From Planctomycetota bacterium (lineage in GTDB: Bacteria > Planctomycetota > GCA-002687715): 33,062 nucleotides of DNA. The position numbers and the translations under genes were made by a program. Below are positions 17,703 to 26,048 of the stretch, one piece after another (the stretch's first letter is position 1; each line of letters opens with the position of its first letter). Where the stretch lies: assembly GCA_002683135.1 (NCBI GenBank), contig NYSS01000099.1:10594-43655 (forward strand), in the 5' to 3' direction. The notes under the pieces are model-generated. The model searched no databases and was not told the origin of the DNA. It saw only the letters and a program-made list of their open reading frames with translations.

Positions 17703-17709
17703 TTATATA
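17703..17709 (+). promoter_or_regulatory. Candidate -10 element of the leu operon
   Basis: TTATATA (17703-17709) lies in the only AT-rich stretch of this high-GC region, 25 bases before the leader peptide start. No good -35 is seen at the proper distance (TTCCAC at 17681 is weak). A start near 17715 would give a leader RNA that begins just upstream of the leader peptide. Confidence 0.4.
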
Positions 17710-17733
17710 GGCCCCCCCCTTAGAAATGGATTC

Positions 17734-17814
17734 ATGGACCCTCGTGCAACGAGCCTCGCTCTTATCGGCTGCTTCCTCCTTATCCCGGGGGGAGCAGCGG
17801 CGACGATCGTGTAG
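17734..17814 (+). CDS. leuL: Leucine operon leader peptide (26 residues)
   Basis: The ORF from ATG 17734 to TAG 17812-17814 encodes 26 residues rich in branched-chain amino acids: Leu at positions 8, 10, 15 and 16, Ile at 11, 17 and 25, Val at 26, with LALIGCFLLIPGGAAATIV as its core. It sits before leuACDB and a terminator, exactly where leu and ilv leader peptides lie in other bacteria. Its codons L15-L16 fall next to RNA segment 1 of the attenuator. The peptide itself need have no function; its translation senses charged tRNA-Leu (perhaps tRNA-Ile). The ribosome binding site is weak (AAATGGA just upstream), and an out-of-frame ATG at 17726 overlaps it. Confidence 0.7.
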   Translation: MDPRATSLALIGCFLLIPGGAAATIV

Positions 17815-17884
17815 GCGCACAGGGCCTCAGCCAAGCACGAACTCGAAGCCCCGCTCCCCAGACCACGGGGGGCGGGGTTTTTTT
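17768..17884 (+). promoter_or_regulatory. Transcription attenuator of the leucine operon
   Basis: Four RNA segments can be drawn. Segment 1 (17768-17779) pairs with segment 2 (17787-17798) in a 12-bp hairpin with a 7-base loop. Segment 2 (GGGGAGC, 17789-17795) is perfectly complementary to GCTCCCC (17853-17859) in segment 3. Segment 3 (17849-17859) pairs with segment 4 (17867-17877) to make the terminator. A ribosome stalled at the Leu codons 15-16 (17776-17781) would cover segment 1, free segment 2 to pair with segment 3 and let RNA polymerase continue. With enough leucine the ribosome moves on, segment 2 is masked and the terminator forms. The mechanism is inferred from pairing, not measured. 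Confidence 0.7.
17849..17884 (+). terminator. Rho-independent terminator (attenuator segment 3:4)
   Basis: CCCCGCTCCCC (17849-17859) pairs along 11 bp, with one G:U, with GGGGGGCGGGG (17867-17877), loop AGACCAC. Seven T's follow (17878-17884), and the two A's before the stem can extend it. This is the strongest intrinsic terminator in the window, and it lies inside the leu leader. Confidence 0.85.
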
Positions 17885-17903
17885 GCAGACGCAAGGAAGC
17901 GCG

Positions 17904-18062
17904 ATGAAACAGGACGAGACACCGCCGCAAGACGAGCCTGAAGACGAACGCTCAGCGGAAGAACACAAGGACACCGGCACGGCGGTCGCCCCGCGTCCGG
18001 CCAAAGACTTGTTCGATCTGGCCGATGCGATGCGCATCTCGAGCCGATTCGCGGCAGGATAG
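17904..18062 (+). CDS. 52-residue protein of unknown function between leu attenuator and leuA
   Basis: The ORF from ATG 17904 to TAG 18060-18062 has a good ribosome binding site (AAGGA, 6 bases upstream) and ends 4 bases before the leuA start. Residues 1-33 are hydrophilic and acidic (MKQDETPPQDEPEDERSAEE) and probably disordered; residues 34-52 (KDLFDLADAMRISSRFAAG) could form an amphipathic helix. No known domain is recognised. Placed after the terminator, it would be expressed only with the leu genes, so a role in leucine synthesis or as a translational bridge to leuA is possible. The coding call rests on the binding site, spacing and G/C-rich third positions. Confidence 0.55.
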   Translation: MKQDETPPQDEPEDERSAEEHKDTGTAVAPRPAKDLFDLADAMRISSRFAAG

Positions 18063-18066
18063 ACCC

Positions 18067-19662
18067 ATGCATAGCGATTACGTCCACATCTTCGACACCA
18101 CGCTGAGGGACGGCGAGCAGTCCCCCGGCGCATCGATGACCACCCCGGAAAAACTGCGCGTCGCCCGGGCCCTCGCCCGCCTCGGCGTGGATGTGATTGA
18201 AGCTGGCTTCCCAGCGGCCTCACCGGATGACAAGAACGCTGTCAGCGAGGTCGCCCGGACCGTCAGCGACGAATCCGGGGACGGAGAACCGCCGGTCATC
18301 GCCGGGCTCGCGCGCGCGACACGCGGTGACATCGACGCATGCGCCGAAGCCCTGGAGCCCGCCACGCGGCCCCGCATCCATGTCTTCATCGCGACCTCCC
18401 CTATCCATCGCGAGCACAAGCTGCGCCTGTCTCGTGAAGACGTCCTCGCCCGCGCCCGCGAAGCGGTGGCCTATGCCCGTGAACGGGCTGATGATGTGGA
18501 ATTCAGCCCTGAAGACGCCGGGCGAACAGAGCCTGAGTTCCTCTACGAGGTCATCGAAGCGGCCATCGAAGCGGGGGCCGGCGTCATCAACATCCCCGAC
18601 ACGGTTGGATACACCCTGCCCGACGAATTCGGTGGGATCATCGCCAACATCCGCAAGGAGGTCAGCGGCGCCGATCAATCCATCATCTCGGTCCACTGCC
18701 ACGACGACCTCGGTCTCGCGGTGGCGAACACCCTCGCGGGTATCCGAGCGGGGGCGCGGCAGGCAGAGGTCACGATCAACGGCATCGGAGAACGGGCCGG
18801 AAACGCCTCACTGGAAGAGGTCGTCATGGCGCTGCGCGCACGCAACGATCAATTCCATCTCGCCACCGGCATCGAGACCACCGAGCTCGTCCCCACGTCG
18901 CGCCTCGTCAGCCAGGTCACCGGGATGAGCGTGCAGCCGAACAAGGCCATCGTCGGCCGCAACGCGTTCGCTCACGAGGCGGGGATCCACCAGGATGGCA
19001 TCCTCAAGCATCAGGAGACCTACGAGATCATCAGTCCGGATTCGGTCGGCGCCGGGAGCTCGAAGCTCGTGCTCGGCAAGCACTCGGGCCGCCATGCCCT
19101 CCGCAGCCGCCTGACCCAGCTCGGCCACGAGCTTGATGGGGAAGAGCTAGACCGGGCGTTCGCGCGCTTCAAGGACCTCGCGGACCGCGCCAAAGCTGTA
19201 ACGGACCGGGACCTCCTGGCGCTCATCGACACCGAGATCTACGAGCCGGAAGGGCCGTTCACCCTCGACAACCTGCACATTGTTTCCAGCACCTCGTCTC
19301 CACCGACCGCGACCGTCACCATGACCGGACCCGATGGCAAACGACGGGTCGAAGCGGCGGTCGGGTCTGGCCCCCTGGAGGCCGCGTTTCGCGCGATAGA
19401 AGCGGCGGTTGGCCATCGTTGCGAGGTCACGCGGTTCCAACTGGAAGCCGTGACCGAAGGTCGGGACGCGCTCGGCGAGGCCAGCGTTCGCGTCCGCGAT
19501 GGACGGGATTCGGAGGCGGCGCTGCCCCGAGACTTTCACGGACACAGCGCCGACCCCGACGTCCTCGTCGCCAGCGCCCGAGCCTATGTCGCAGCGATCA
19601 ACCGCATGCTCCAATCTGCCCCCGAGGGGGACATCCCGGTGAGTATGGAAACCGCTTCGTGA
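18067..19662 (+). CDS. leuA: 2-isopropylmalate synthase
   Basis: 531 residues from ATG 18067; the frame is open upstream, but the protein family starts here. LeuA condenses acetyl-CoA with 2-oxoisovalerate, the first step of leucine synthesis. The catalytic start [13 protein letters not shown] (about 9-21), the metal site HCHDD (210-214) and [15 protein letters not shown] are all present. The segment [26 protein letters not shown] links to the C-terminal regulatory domain (about 400-520), which in relatives binds leucine for feedback inhibition. It is the first large gene of the operon. Citramalate and homocitrate synthases are related, but the leuCDB neighbours settle the call. Confidence 0.95.
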   Translation: MHSDYVHIFDTTLRDGEQSPGASMTTPEKLRVARALARLGVDVIEAGFPAASPDDKNAVSEVARTVSDESGDGEPPVIAGLARATRGDIDACAEALEPATRPRIHVFIATSPIHREHKLRLSREDVLARAREAVAYARERADDVEFSPEDAGRTEPEFLYEVIEAAIEAGAGVINIPDTVGYTLPDEFGGIIANIRKEVSGADQSIISVHCHDDLGLAVANTLAGIRAGARQAEVTINGIGERAGNASLEEVVMALRARNDQFHLATGIETTELVPTSRLVSQVTGMSVQPNKAIVGRNAFAHEAGIHQDGILKHQETYEIISPDSVGAGSSKLVLGKHSGRHALRSRLTQLGHELDGEELDRAFARFKDLADRAKAVTDRDLLALIDTEIYEPEGPFTLDNLHIVSSTSSPPTATVTMTGPDGKRRVEAAVGSGPLEAAFRAIEAAVGHRCEVTRFQLEAVTEGRDALGEASVRVRDGRDSEAALPRDFHGHSADPDVLVASARAYVAAINRMLQSAPEGDIPVSMETAS

Positions 19663-21068
19663 CCGCGCCGAAGACCCTCGCTGACAGGATCTTCGACGCG
19701 CACGTTGTCACCGAGATCGCCGGGCATCCGGCGGTCCTGTACGTGGACCTGCATCTGGTGCATGAGGTCACCTCACCCCAGGCCTTCTCGGAGCTCGACG
19801 CCCGGGGAATGCGGGTACGCCGCCCCGACCGCACGCTGGCTACGATGGACCACGCAGTGCCAACCGTCGCGGGAGCCACGGCCTCAGACGCCGCCCAGGC
19901 CCAGTTGGACACCCTGCGCACCCACTGCACGGAGCACGGCATCGAGCTGCTCGATATGGGGAGCGACGGGCAGGGCATCGTGCACGTGGTCGGCCCCGAG
20001 CGCGGACGCACCCGCCCGGGGATGACCGTCGTCTGCGGTGACAGCCACACCTCCACACACGGCGCCTTCGGGTGCCTGGCCTTCGGCATTGGGACGAGCG
20101 AAGTGGGGCACGTCCTGGCGACCCAATGCGTCCTCCAGCAACGCCCGCACAACATGCGCGTCACCTTCACCGGGCACGCCGGTACGGGCGTCACCGCGAA
20201 GGACCTCGCCCTGGCACTGCTCGCAGAGATCGGGCCACAAGGCGGGCGTGGCCACGTCATCGAATACGGCGGCGACGCCGTGCGTGCCCTCAGCATGGAA
20301 GGCCGCATGACGCTGTGCAACCTGTCCATCGAAGCCGGCGCGCGAGCCGGGATCGTGGCCCCGGACGACACCACATTCGAGTGGCTCGCCGAGCGCCCCA
20401 ACCCCGGCGGCCCAGAGGTATTCGACGCGGAGGTAGCGCGCTGGAAGACCCTGCGCACCGACCCGGACGCGACATTCGACCGAGACGTCACCATCGACGC
20501 CTCCAAGATCTCCCCGTGGGTCACCTGGGGCACGCACCCAGGGATGGGCTGCGCGATCGACGCCGCGGTCCCCGACCGGTCCGCCCTCCCCGAAGACGCC
20601 CGGGCGGCCCATGACCGCGCCCTGGAGTACATGGGCGTCACTTCAGGCCGGCCGCTCCTCGGCCACCCCGTCGACCTCGTGTTCATCGGTAGCTGCACGA
20701 ACGGACGGCTCAGCGATCTCCGTGACGCCGCCCGCGTGGTCCGCGGACGGCAGGTCGCCCCTGGGGTGCGCATGCTCGTGGTCCCAGGGTCACGCGCGGT
20801 CAAGCGCGCGGCCGAAGCCGAAGGCCTCGACCAGGTCTTCCTCGACGCCGGCGCCCAATGGCGCGAGCCAGGTTGCTCCATGTGCATTGCCATGAACGGC
20901 GACGTGCTGGAGTCCGGGGCCGTGTGCGTCAGCACCAGTAATCGCAACTTCGAAGGGCGGCAAGGGACGGGAGGGCGGACGATCCTCGCCTCCCCACTGA
21001 CCGCCGCGGCCTCCGCCATCGCAGGCGCAGTCGCGGACCCCCGACCGCTCTCGGAGCAACCCGCATGA
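19659..21068 (+). CDS. leuC: 3-isopropylmalate dehydratase, large subunit
   Basis: 469 residues from a GTG at 19659 that overlaps the leuA stop as GTGA; the 80 codons open upstream are shadow of leuA. LeuC and LeuD together convert 2-isopropylmalate to 3-isopropylmalate. The three cysteines that bind the [4Fe-4S] cluster are Cys346 (GSCTNG), Cys406 and Cys409 (GCSMC). [13 protein letters not shown] and [10 protein letters not shown] are typical of the aconitase superfamily. Length and start ([12 protein letters not shown]) fit the family. Confidence 0.95.
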   Translation: MTAPKTLADRIFDAHVVTEIAGHPAVLYVDLHLVHEVTSPQAFSELDARGMRVRRPDRTLATMDHAVPTVAGATASDAAQAQLDTLRTHCTEHGIELLDMGSDGQGIVHVVGPERGRTRPGMTVVCGDSHTSTHGAFGCLAFGIGTSEVGHVLATQCVLQQRPHNMRVTFTGHAGTGVTAKDLALALLAEIGPQGGRGHVIEYGGDAVRALSMEGRMTLCNLSIEAGARAGIVAPDDTTFEWLAERPNPGGPEVFDAEVARWKTLRTDPDATFDRDVTIDASKISPWVTWGTHPGMGCAIDAAVPDRSALPEDARAAHDRALEYMGVTSGRPLLGHPVDLVFIGSCTNGRLSDLRDAARVVRGRQVAPGVRMLVVPGSRAVKRAAEAEGLDQVFLDAGAQWREPGCSMCIAMNGDVLESGAVCVSTSNRNFEGRQGTGGRTILASPLTAAASAIAGAVADPRPLSEQPA

Positions 21069-21628
21069 CCCCATGGCGCTGCCTGACCGCGACGTGCGTT
21101 CCGTTCCCCGACGACCACGTCGACACCGACCAGATCATCCCGGCCCGCTTCCTCGTCACCACGGCGAAGGACGGACTCGGGCCGGCGCTGTTCGCCGACC
21201 GGCGCGGCAGCATCCCGCTCGACGCACCAGAGCGGGCAGGCGCCCAGATCCTCGTCGCGGGGGACAACTTCGGCTGCGGGTCGTCCCGTGAACACGCGCC
21301 GTGGGCGCTGCTGGCTTGGGGGTTCCGCGCCGTGATCGCGCCCTCGTTCGCCGACATCTTCCGCACCAACGCGCTCAAGTGCGGACTGCTCCCAGTGAGC
21401 ATGTCCCTGCCCCCTCACGCGGCGCTCCTGGAGGCCGTAACCGCTGACCCAACCGCGGTCGTCACCATCGACCTAACCCAGAAGACCACCCAGCTACCGA
21501 ACGGAGAGATCCAGGCCATCTCTATCGACTCGTTCGCTCGCGATCGTCTGCTCAGCGGAGAAGACGAGCTGGATTACCTGTTGGCACGGCACGGCGAGAT
21601 CACCACCTTCGAGGAGACCCATGGCTAA
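21065..21628 (+). CDS. leuD: 3-isopropylmalate dehydratase, small subunit
   Basis: 187 residues; ATG 21065 overlaps the leuC stop as ATGA. LeuD is the swivel domain that completes the dehydratase active site with LeuC. The family motifs [11 protein letters not shown] (about 20-30) and [14 protein letters not shown] are intact, the latter carrying the substrate-binding Ser-Arg. Its last 8 bases overlap the start of leuB. Confidence 0.95.
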   Translation: MTPWRCLTATCVPFPDDHVDTDQIIPARFLVTTAKDGLGPALFADRRGSIPLDAPERAGAQILVAGDNFGCGSSREHAPWALLAWGFRAVIAPSFADIFRTNALKCGLLPVSMSLPPHAALLEAVTADPTAVVTIDLTQKTTQLPNGEIQAISIDSFARDRLLSGEDELDYLLARHGEITTFEETHG

Positions 21629-22703
21629 CCCGACCATCGTGCTGCTACCTGGCGACGGCGTCGGCCCGGAGGTCACGAGGGAAGCCGCCGCCTGCCTCGC
21701 CCGGGTGGCTCCGGATGCGCGGCTCGTTGAACACGCCATCGGAGGACACGCGCTGGACACCACCGGAGAGTCGCTCCCCGCCACGACCCTCGACGCGTGC
21801 ATGGAAGCCGACGCGGTCTTCCTCGGCGCCGTGGGTAATCCTCGCTATGACAGCGCCCCCGAATCAACGCGCCCTGAACTCGGGTTGCTCGCCCTGCGCC
21901 AAGCCCTCGGCGCCTGGGCTAACCTCCGGCCCATTCGTGTCCACCCCGCCCTGGAGGATTGCTCCCCCCTGCGCCCGGAACGGATCCGAGGGGCCGACGT
22001 GATGATCGTCCGTGAGCTACTCGGCGGCATCTACTTCGGTGAACCGCGATCGCTGTCGTCCGACGACGGCGAACGCCACGCGCTCGACACCATGACCTAC
22101 ACTGAGGGCCAGATTCGCCGGGTGGCGGACCTGGCATTTCGGATCGCCCAGAAACGACGCAAGCGTCTCCTCTCGGTCGACAAGGCCAACGTGTTGGCGT
22201 GCTCCCGGCTGTGGCGGGCCGTCGTCAGCGAAGTGGCCGAGGGCTACCCCGAAGTCACCTGCGAACATGGCCTCGTTGATTCATGCACCCTCCGCATCCT
22301 CACCGACGCGCCTGACCTCGACGTGCTGCTCTGCGGCAACCTCTTCGGCGATATCCTCAGCGACGAGGCCGGCGCCCTGTGCGGATCCCTCGGCATGCTC
22401 CCGAGCGCGTCCATCGGCGACCGTCCCGGCGGGCTCTTCGAGCCGGTTCACGGGTCCGCCCCTGACCTCGCGGGCAGCGGCAAAGCCAATCCCGTGGGCG
22501 CGATCCTGAGCGCAGCCATGCTGCTCCACCACGGGCTTGATCGACCCGAAGCCGCGCACCAACTCGAGCGCGCCGTGGACGCGACCGTGGCCGACGGCAT
22601 CATGACCGCGGACGTGGGCGGGAGCGCCACGACCGCGCAGTTCGGGGACGCGGTCCGCGCCAGGCTTGAGCCCAACTCTCCAATCGACGGCAGCGACGAC
22701 TGA
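21621..22703 (+). CDS. leuB: 3-isopropylmalate dehydrogenase
   Basis: 360 residues from ATG 21621, inside the last codons of leuD. LeuB oxidises and decarboxylates 3-isopropylmalate with NAD to 2-oxoisocaproate, the last step before transamination to leucine. Conserved parts: LLPGDGVGPEV at the start, RELLGGIYFGEPR (substrate Arg), SVDKANVL (catalytic Lys), GNLFGDILSDEAG (metal Asp residues) and PVHGSAPDLAG (NAD binding). The segment HGLVDSCTLRIL differs slightly from the usual VDNAAMQL but keeps the Asp. It is the last leu gene of the operon. Confidence 0.95.
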   Translation: MANPTIVLLPGDGVGPEVTREAAACLARVAPDARLVEHAIGGHALDTTGESLPATTLDACMEADAVFLGAVGNPRYDSAPESTRPELGLLALRQALGAWANLRPIRVHPALEDCSPLRPERIRGADVMIVRELLGGIYFGEPRSLSSDDGERHALDTMTYTEGQIRRVADLAFRIAQKRRKRLLSVDKANVLACSRLWRAVVSEVAEGYPEVTCEHGLVDSCTLRILTDAPDLDVLLCGNLFGDILSDEAGALCGSLGMLPSASIGDRPGGLFEPVHGSAPDLAGSGKANPVGAILSAAMLLHHGLDRPEAAHQLERAVDATVADGIMTADVGGSATTAQFGDAVRARLEPNSPIDGSDD

Positions 22704-22791
22704 ATCGGCGCCTCACCCGGACACCGGAGCTCCCAGCCGGGTCCCGGACGTACGCGGATGCGTGCTATCATCCGCCCACGTGGCTGATCGA

Positions 22792-24468
22792 ATGGATCTT
22801 GGGCGGGTCGCGCCTCTGGCCGTCGTCCTCATCGTGGCCCTCGCTGGCGGCGTCGCGTTCTGGCTCACGCGGGAACCCCCCGCGGTTGACCTGCCCGCGC
22901 TCGACCTGTCTGGCGCCGCCCCCGGAGTCTCGGAAGCTGTAGCTGCCGCGCAAAAGTCCCTCCAAGAAGACCCCGAAGCCGGCGAGAGGTGGGGCCGTAT
23001 CGGCGCCGTCCTCGACATCAACGGGCTGCAGACCGAGGCCATCCCCTACTATCGTGCGGCCATCGAGCGAGACCCGGACTGGCGGTGGCCGTACTTTCTC
23101 GGCATCTGCCTGCGCATCACCGACCTGGGTGCGGCCGCGGAGCAGTTCAAGGCCGCGGAGCGCCGCAATCCCGACCACCTCGGGCTGCTCATTTCATGTG
23201 GTCGAGCCCTCGACCAACTCGACCAGTCGGAGGACGCCCGCGAGCGCTTCGAACGTGCCCTCAAACAAGATCCGCAATGCGCGCCCGCGCTCGAGGGCCT
23301 CGCCGGCGTGGCCTTGCGTGCCGACAAGGTAGATGAAGCGAGGCGCCTCATGGAGCGCGCCACCAAGGCCGCGCCCCGCTATGCACCGGCGTGGCGTCTG
23401 CTGGCCGAGGCGCGTGATCGGGCAGGCGACGCCGAGGGCGGCAGGACCGCGCGCGACGCCGCCGCGCGGGGCTCCGACACCATGCCCGTCGCGGACGCGG
23501 AGCGAACAGCCCTGGCGCGGGACGAAGGCGTGCTTGAGGTGCATCGCCTGTCGCGGGAGCAAGGGTACGTAGGGACCGGCCGCCCACGCAGCGGAATCAA
23601 GGAGTGGCAGGACCACCTCGCCTTCGATCCTGAGTCAACCATCGCACACCAGCGGCTGTCGAAGCTCTACCTCGGATCCGGCGACGAAGCCAGGGCCCGC
23701 GAGCACCTCCAGCGCGCTATCGATCTCGCCCCCAAATCCCCTGACCCACACATTACATACGGCGTCGCCCTTACGGATCGCGGCCGTTTCGACGACGCGG
23801 AAGCGGCGTTCAGGTCGGCCTTGGCGAAGGACAGTGAGGCGCACGCTGCGCGGGTGCGCCTGGGCAGCCTACTCTGCGCCACCGGCCGCCTCGATGAGGG
23901 CGTCCGACTGCTCACAGCAGCCGTGACTCACGACCCGAACGACCCGGACGCGCTCTACAACCTCGGCGCCGCACAGCTCGAGGGAGGCGTCGCCGGACAC
24001 GCGGCCCAGACGCTCTCGTCTCTCGCCGAGATCTACCCTCAACACGAGCTGGTCTGGGATTTGTGGGCCATATCCCTACAGAAGGTCGGCAAGGAATCAG
24101 AGGCTCGGGACGTCCTGCGCAAGGGCCTCGACAAAGCCCCCGGGAACATCCGGACGGTCAACCGTCTCGCGTGGCTCCTCGCTACCGCTCGCGACGACGC
24201 GGTGCGCGATGGAGCGCACGCGCTCAACGCGGCCAAGCGACTCGCCGACCCTCGCAATGCCCCGCCCTCTGCCGCCGTCCTCGACACGCTCGCTGCGGCG
24301 TACGCCGAGACCGGCGACTTCCAACAAGCGATCGCGACGGCGAAGATGGCCATAGAGATGGCGAACTCCCCGCCATCGGGCCGACCGGACGCGAAGCTGG
24401 CGGGGCGCATCCGCGATCGCCTCGAGACGTGCTACAAGGCGCAGCGGCCGTGGCGCGGACTCCCGTAG
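22792..24468 (+). CDS. Membrane-anchored tetratricopeptide-repeat protein
   Basis: 558 residues from ATG 22792; the frame is open back to 22666 inside leuB, and a GTG at 22780 is another possible start. One membrane segment (APLAVVLIVALAGGVAFWL) lies at the N-terminus, then the rest faces outward as repeated 34-residue helix pairs (A-x-x-x-Y-x-x-A-I-x-x-x-P style), at least ten TPR units. TPRs bind other proteins, so it may be a scaffold. No enzyme domain is seen. It follows leuB by 88 bases and may be read from the same message or from its own promoter (TATCAT at 22766-22771 resembles a -10). Confidence 0.8.
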   Translation: MDLGRVAPLAVVLIVALAGGVAFWLTREPPAVDLPALDLSGAAPGVSEAVAAAQKSLQEDPEAGERWGRIGAVLDINGLQTEAIPYYRAAIERDPDWRWPYFLGICLRITDLGAAAEQFKAAERRNPDHLGLLISCGRALDQLDQSEDARERFERALKQDPQCAPALEGLAGVALRADKVDEARRLMERATKAAPRYAPAWRLLAEARDRAGDAEGGRTARDAAARGSDTMPVADAERTALARDEGVLEVHRLSREQGYVGTGRPRSGIKEWQDHLAFDPESTIAHQRLSKLYLGSGDEARAREHLQRAIDLAPKSPDPHITYGVALTDRGRFDDAEAAFRSALAKDSEAHAARVRLGSLLCATGRLDEGVRLLTAAVTHDPNDPDALYNLGAAQLEGGVAGHAAQTLSSLAEIYPQHELVWDLWAISLQKVGKESEARDVLRKGLDKAPGNIRTVNRLAWLLATARDDAVRDGAHALNAAKRLADPRNAPPSAAVLDTLAAAYAETGDFQQAIATAKMAIEMANSPPSGRPDAKLAGRIRDRLETCYKAQRPWRGLP

Positions 24469-24568
24469 CGCCCCGCACCCACACAAACGCCCCCGACGAA
24501 ATGTGATCGCCGAGGGCGGCTGTGCGCGATGCGCCACGCCCCGTGAGGGCCGAGCACAAAGAGCCTGA
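24469..24568. other. Convergent intergenic gap with an imperfect hairpin
   Basis: CGCCCCCG (24488-24495) can pair with CGAGGGCG (24511-24518), with one mismatch and a 15-base loop. No T-run follows on either strand. It may be a weak two-way terminator. Confidence 0.25.
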
Positions 24569-25936
24569 TCAGAACGTCGCGCGATCGACCTGGCTGCTGA
24601 CGATCTGGCCGTTGACCAGATAGACGACGACCGCGTCCGCTGTGATGCCCGCGTACTGGACCAGGGACCCCGGCGGGAGGATGAACGGCGCAGACGGGTA
24701 GGCGCTGGAGGGCACGAAGTGGAACGGGTTGCCCGGCAACGCCGGGGAGGAGAGGCTCGTGACGACAAAGTTGTCGAACATGATGCCGAAGAAGTTCCCT
24801 TGCCCGAGCGTGCTCGCGGGGGTGGTGGAGAAGAAGGTGTATCCCTCCGTGGTACCCGGCGGCGACGGGGCGGCGGTCAGGACGAGGTCGCCGACCCCTC
24901 CACCCGAGGTCTGGATATTGAAGCCAAACGGACCTGCCGTGATGTAATCACCCTTGATCCGGGTGGCGGGGGGGTTGGTGCCGTCCGTCACCGTCAGCGT
25001 CACGGTGTAGGTGCCGGGCGCCCCGTACGTGTGCGTCGGGTTGGCCTGGGACGACGTCGCGCCATCGCCGAAATCCCACGCCCACGAGGTGATCGAACCG
25101 GCGGTGGTGGTGCTCGTATCCTGGAAGCTCACGACGAGAGGGCTGGGCCCACTGGTCGTGTTCGAGGTGAAGTCAGCGAAGAGCCCCGACGGCGTCAGCG
25201 TCGTGTTCCACGTCTGGCTGATCTCCGCGGCGCTGAGCGCGCTGCTGTAGACACGGAACTCATCCAGATTGACCCCCGTTCGCAGCGACTGGGGTGACCC
25301 CCCGCCGTTGTAACCAGCGACCTGGAAGCCGGCCGAGCCGTTGATCGAAAGGCCGCCCGGCTGCGAGACGTTCCCGTTCAAGCTCCCGTCGATGTACAGG
25401 GACAAGTTCGTGCTCGCCGCGTTGTACACCCAGTGAACGTAGTGACCGCCCGTAAGCAGCGGCCCACCGACCGAACCGAGCTCCGTCAGCGGGCCACGCA
25501 TGCGCACGTTGCCAGCGCCGGCCGAGCTGTTGATGTAGCAACGGAATTGTCCGGCCGTCGGGTCACCGAACACGTACATCAACTCCGTCGGATTGGGACT
25601 TGCAACACCGTGCAGGTGGATCCAGAAACCGATCGTCCACGAGCCCGAACCGAGATTCGTTACCCAATTCGTGTTGACCCGATTGCCACCCGTCCCGCTG
25701 GTGGAACCGGCGAGGCTGCCTCCAAATTGTCCCCCGCCCGCGGAGAGCTGATGCCCAGTAATCGACGGATTCGTCGAACCCTGCCCCGGCACCGCGACGT
25801 TGGCTGTGCTGGACCCGCTACCTTCGTTGAACTTGTAGTAGAGGACGTCGGGAACGCTCTGACCGGCAGTAAACGACGCGACCAACAAGACAGAGAGGGC
25901 AACCTGGACGCAAACGGGCATCCGCACGAGGGACAT
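24569..25936 (-). CDS. Secreted LamG/PKD-domain protein
   Basis: 455 residues from ATG 25936; a signal peptide (VQVALSVLLVASFTAG) follows, and an in-frame ATG at 25921 is a second option. Residues of about 30-246 form a LamG/concanavalin-like domain (YYKFNEGSGS, SWTIGFWIHLHG, LDEFRVYSSALSAAEI). Residues of about 252-333 are a PKD domain with SWAWDFGDG and GTYTVTLTVTDG. The last 120 residues (GFNIQTSGGG to the end) are a beta-rich domain of a type common at the C-termini of planctomycete secreted proteins. It is probably a cell-surface or secreted glycan-binding protein. No catalytic motif was seen. It is convergent with the TPR gene. Confidence 0.8.
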   Translation of the reverse strand: MSLVRMPVCVQVALSVLLVASFTAGQSVPDVLYYKFNEGSGSSTANVAVPGQGSTNPSITGHQLSAGGGQFGGSLAGSTSGTGGNRVNTNWVTNLGSGSWTIGFWIHLHGVASPNPTELMYVFGDPTAGQFRCYINSSAGAGNVRMRGPLTELGSVGGPLLTGGHYVHWVYNAASTNLSLYIDGSLNGNVSQPGGLSINGSAGFQVAGYNGGGSPQSLRTGVNLDEFRVYSSALSAAEISQTWNTTLTPSGLFADFTSNTTSGPSPLVVSFQDTSTTTAGSITSWAWDFGDGATSSQANPTHTYGAPGTYTVTLTVTDGTNPPATRIKGDYITAGPFGFNIQTSGGGVGDLVLTAAPSPPGTTEGYTFFSTTPASTLGQGNFFGIMFDNFVVTSLSSPALPGNPFHFVPSSAYPSAPFILPPGSLVQYAGITADAVVVYLVNGQIVSSQVDRATF

Positions 25937-26048
25937 AGATATTCTCACGGCGACTTGTAAATGGAGGTACGGAGGGGAATCCGCGTGGGGGACGACGTCC
26001 ATTGTAAACCGAGCCCCCCCCTGACGAGAGCCTGCAAAAACCAAAAGA

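Noticed and set aside
19598-21418. Long minus-strand open frame opposite leuC/leuD
   Set aside because: Shadow of high-GC coding DNA; leuC and leuD on the plus strand have full motifs.
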